From: Aurantiochytrium sp. KH105 | Taxonomy: Eukaryota > Sar > Bigyra > Thraustochytrida > Thraustochytriidae | Direction of reading: 5' to 3' | Assembly: GCA_003116975.1 (NCBI GenBank) | Contig: BGKB01000024.1 | Span: 459,678 to 523,677, forward strand | Length of the DNA stretch: 64,000 nucleotides | Part shown: piece by piece, positions 63,201-64,000 of the stretch | Layout: each line of letters begins with the position of its first letter | Position numbering within the stretch: the first letter of the stretch is position 1 | The notes under the pieces: model-generated | The model's database searches: none | What the model saw: the letters and a program-made list of their open reading frames with translations, nothing else | What the model was told of the DNA's origin: nothing | Translations under genes and position numbers: made by a program

Positions 63201-63812
63201 GGTGGTTGCGTGGCGCAAGGAAGGCTGCGAAGTGACGACCTGCTCAGAGAGTCCGCAAGGTTCTACAATGCGTTCTCGGACCTCGAAAACACGCCGCTTC
63301 AGTGCCCCACTCGTGCCGAATGGAATTTCCAAAAAGTGGCACCGACGCTGAGGATGGCACTTTGAGCCGTCGGCAAATCGTGGGATGGGCTTTCCATTGC
63401 ACATTTCATCGTCTTCGCCGTCAAGACTACTCTGTTTGGCGCTCAGTGCTTCGGTGGTAGGGCCATCTTCATCTTCTAAAGACGAAAGACTCTGCAGATC
63501 GTCAGATGTTTCCTCTGACAATTGTTGCTCCACTTCGAAAGTTTGCACGTTCGCTGATCTTCTGATCGCGAATTCGCCCTGGTCATTTTTCTTCTCCTCT
63601 GCCTTCTCCATCTCCCTTGATGTCTCCTGGGTGGCCACACCCTGTCTGTGGCTCCTTTCGCTGCTGTTTTCGCTAATCTGTGGCTTCATCTCCCCCGACA
63701 AGGTAGGGGCAGGCTGTTGCCCATTGCTAGATTCCGCGGCCTTTGCCAAGGCCTTGTCCAGTTCGTACTTGCGGCGCCGCGAGTGCACGGCCGACGAGAC
63801 TGCGCCGCCCAT
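60282..63812 (-). CDS. HECT E3 ubiquitin ligase with FN3-like and WW domains
   Basis: A single exon of 1176 residues. ATG 63812 gives MGGAVSSAV, a likely N-myristoylation signal. Residues about 200-400 and 560-750 look like fibronectin type III repeats (WPEAKRVTHFEVQWRQVG; PTTKYEFYVTITARRT). A WW domain covers about 755-792 (LPPGWVELWD...YIYFHE...IQWEHP). A complete HECT domain runs from about 820 to the end, with FNVHFDGEDGIDSGGITTEW, the N-lobe YIYKHLLGR, and the catalytic-type Cys1141 in SHTCFQQL, 35 residues from the C-terminus as usual. It should form a ubiquitin thioester and choose substrates through WW or FN3 contacts. The FN3-WW-HECT order differs from the NEDD4 pattern, which has a C2 domain first. 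It is convergent with Beclin. Confidence 0.93.
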   Translation of the reverse strand: MGGAVSSAVHSRRRKYELDKALAKAAESSNGQQPAPTLSGEMKPQISENSSERSHRQGVATQETSREMEKAEEKKNDQGEFAIRRSANVQTFEVEQQLSEETSDDLQSLSSLEDEDGPTTEALSAKQSSLDGEDDEMCNGKPIPRFADGSKCHPQRRCHFLEIPFGTSGALKRRVFEVRERIVEPCGLSEQVVTSQPSLRHATTNMVVVRWDVASWPEAKRVTHFEVQWRQVGLGSGEYLEVYALNPEESSINADGAGGGAGELEPAASRHSTDSSDARNSPHGLAAIAGGTRVEVICDGQFSTMPSAAVRQIDLRGEVRIHGLGGACAPLIFRVRTKIGHLGWGQWSPDSEPIQTLPHVCDELTPRLVRASAHSLQVGWSRPYAPSYGKVARYRLYAALAASKHCRGDEGLADYCDETLRALNESDDEDIIAETSEEVNWVLVYEGLAETLTIGQLPPLSAAQDTHDGKDVEYVRDPNDSKEAELERAHKVVLPILSSRGSNLLALGIEQGLLPSSWPVFLRLEADTGSWFHGEYYENDVCSPATVARTLDPIPDAPPAPEILPYHGSVQARELSLRLASSSTYGSGHDTLTYALMYPCRDATDWFGVDVRALLASPKEVKRLTSKRKDPYLWKSGLGRLQEDAAAETDDLRKDGWVEIDPGHWRSSLSHEERVTRPFAEDLPVSYFSLMGRIISPDIIHPFKEMYRGPQRHVRLKGLEPTTKYEFYVTITARRTTYGASPPSARTCASTARVAAERLTLPPGWVELWDPVSEYIYFHETETRAIQWEHPAGADADDPDLRFRKIRFRLLHRLYERLPPAQNVATHKIYLDRKNLVKDSYREVGLLKREQLNARFNVHFDGEDGIDSGGITTEWYQLLTRALFAPSAGLMQCREASKRYALERVPRGPTEDVRWHEDQLFMLGRIMAKAVYDKRVVNAPFCTYIYKHLLGREPDMEDLRQVDPVFHQSLEWMLHHDITDMIFETMSLRDDDGIEHDLIPGGEHVDVTEDNKREYVDRVVAWRLTTSVKVPLDRLCAGFHELLPPAELEDLRVEDLELLANGSDDIPVADLRAAARYANGYSARSKTVQYFWSFFEKASPSRQAALLAFATGSSKMPLEPLSLQIVKSQEPSEALPTSHTCFQQLVIPDYEGGLAQLEEKFELALEHAAQGGFGLT

Positions 63813-64000
63813 GGCGCGCCGCGTCGTGCCGTGCCGCACCGCACCACACCACACCGCCTTGCGGTCTTGCTCGCGCGTGTGGCCGTCGTCGTTGCCACTC
63901 TTGGTGCGCGGGCGGTCGGTCGGTCAAGAAAGAGAGAGATAGGTTCGCGCCTTATGTTCGCACGTTCGCAGCAACACGGTGTGTACCTCGCTTCTTGGTA

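Noticed and set aside
1-64000. tRNA, rRNA or snRNA genes
   Set aside because: I looked for tRNA B-box-like sequence and other RNA landmarks by eye and found none. A covariance-model scan would be decisive and could not be run.

Overview
This is a nuclear window from a eukaryotic microbe. The most likely source is a thraustochytrid or another labyrinthulomycete stramenopile. That assignment is an inference from style: GC-rich DNA, long coding regions with few introns, GTAAGT...AG splice sites, short intergenic gaps, and a mix of ciliary (BBS2), autophagy (Beclin) and Ser/Ala-rich low-complexity proteins. I see no bacterial operons, no CRISPR array, no transposon and no tRNA or rRNA gene.

Sixteen protein genes can be supported. 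In order they are: a partial coiled-coil protein (1-1302, +); a FYVE-SYLF protein (1565-4129, -); a 2069-residue LRR protein ending in a NEL-type E3 ligase domain (5832-12041, +); an acylated NDP-kinase-like protein (12833-13906, -); a three-repeat MYB factor (22940-24589, +); TRM1 (25359-27539, +); NOP14 (28005-31698, -, one intron); a TM9SF nonaspanin (32598-34574, +); an RNF168-like RING protein (35177-36637, +); a flavin amine oxidase (36626-38233, -); BBS2 (38696-41098, +); a 17-exon LRR-kinase-TIR gene (41260-48288, -); eIF3b (50097-52613, +, one intron); a DysF-PH-PDZ protein (52810-56034, -); Beclin/ATG6 (57985-60066, +); and a WW-HECT ligase (60282-63812, -). Genes mostly alternate strand, so most neighbours are convergent pairs with short tails or divergent pairs sharing a promoter region.

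Two loci stand out. The first (5832-12041) joins leucine-rich repeats to a C-terminal region closely resembling the catalytic NEL domain of bacterial LRR effector ligases, including its Cys-x-Asp motif, in an otherwise eukaryotic gene. The second (41260-48288) encodes an intracellular receptor-like protein of about 1634 residues: an acidic N-terminus, 15 LRRs each on its own 84-nt (once 87-nt) phase-2 exon, a non-RD kinase, an RKSS-repeat linker and a TIR domain. Five of its LRR exons, with their introns, are recent tandem duplicates.

The 9 kb between 13907 and 22939 holds no gene I can support and is packed with unrelated tetra- and pentanucleotide repeats. Three ubiquitin ligases of three different catalytic classes (NEL, RING, HECT) occur in the window. 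I treat this as a coincidence of neighbourhood rather than a cluster, because ordinary housekeeping genes lie between them.
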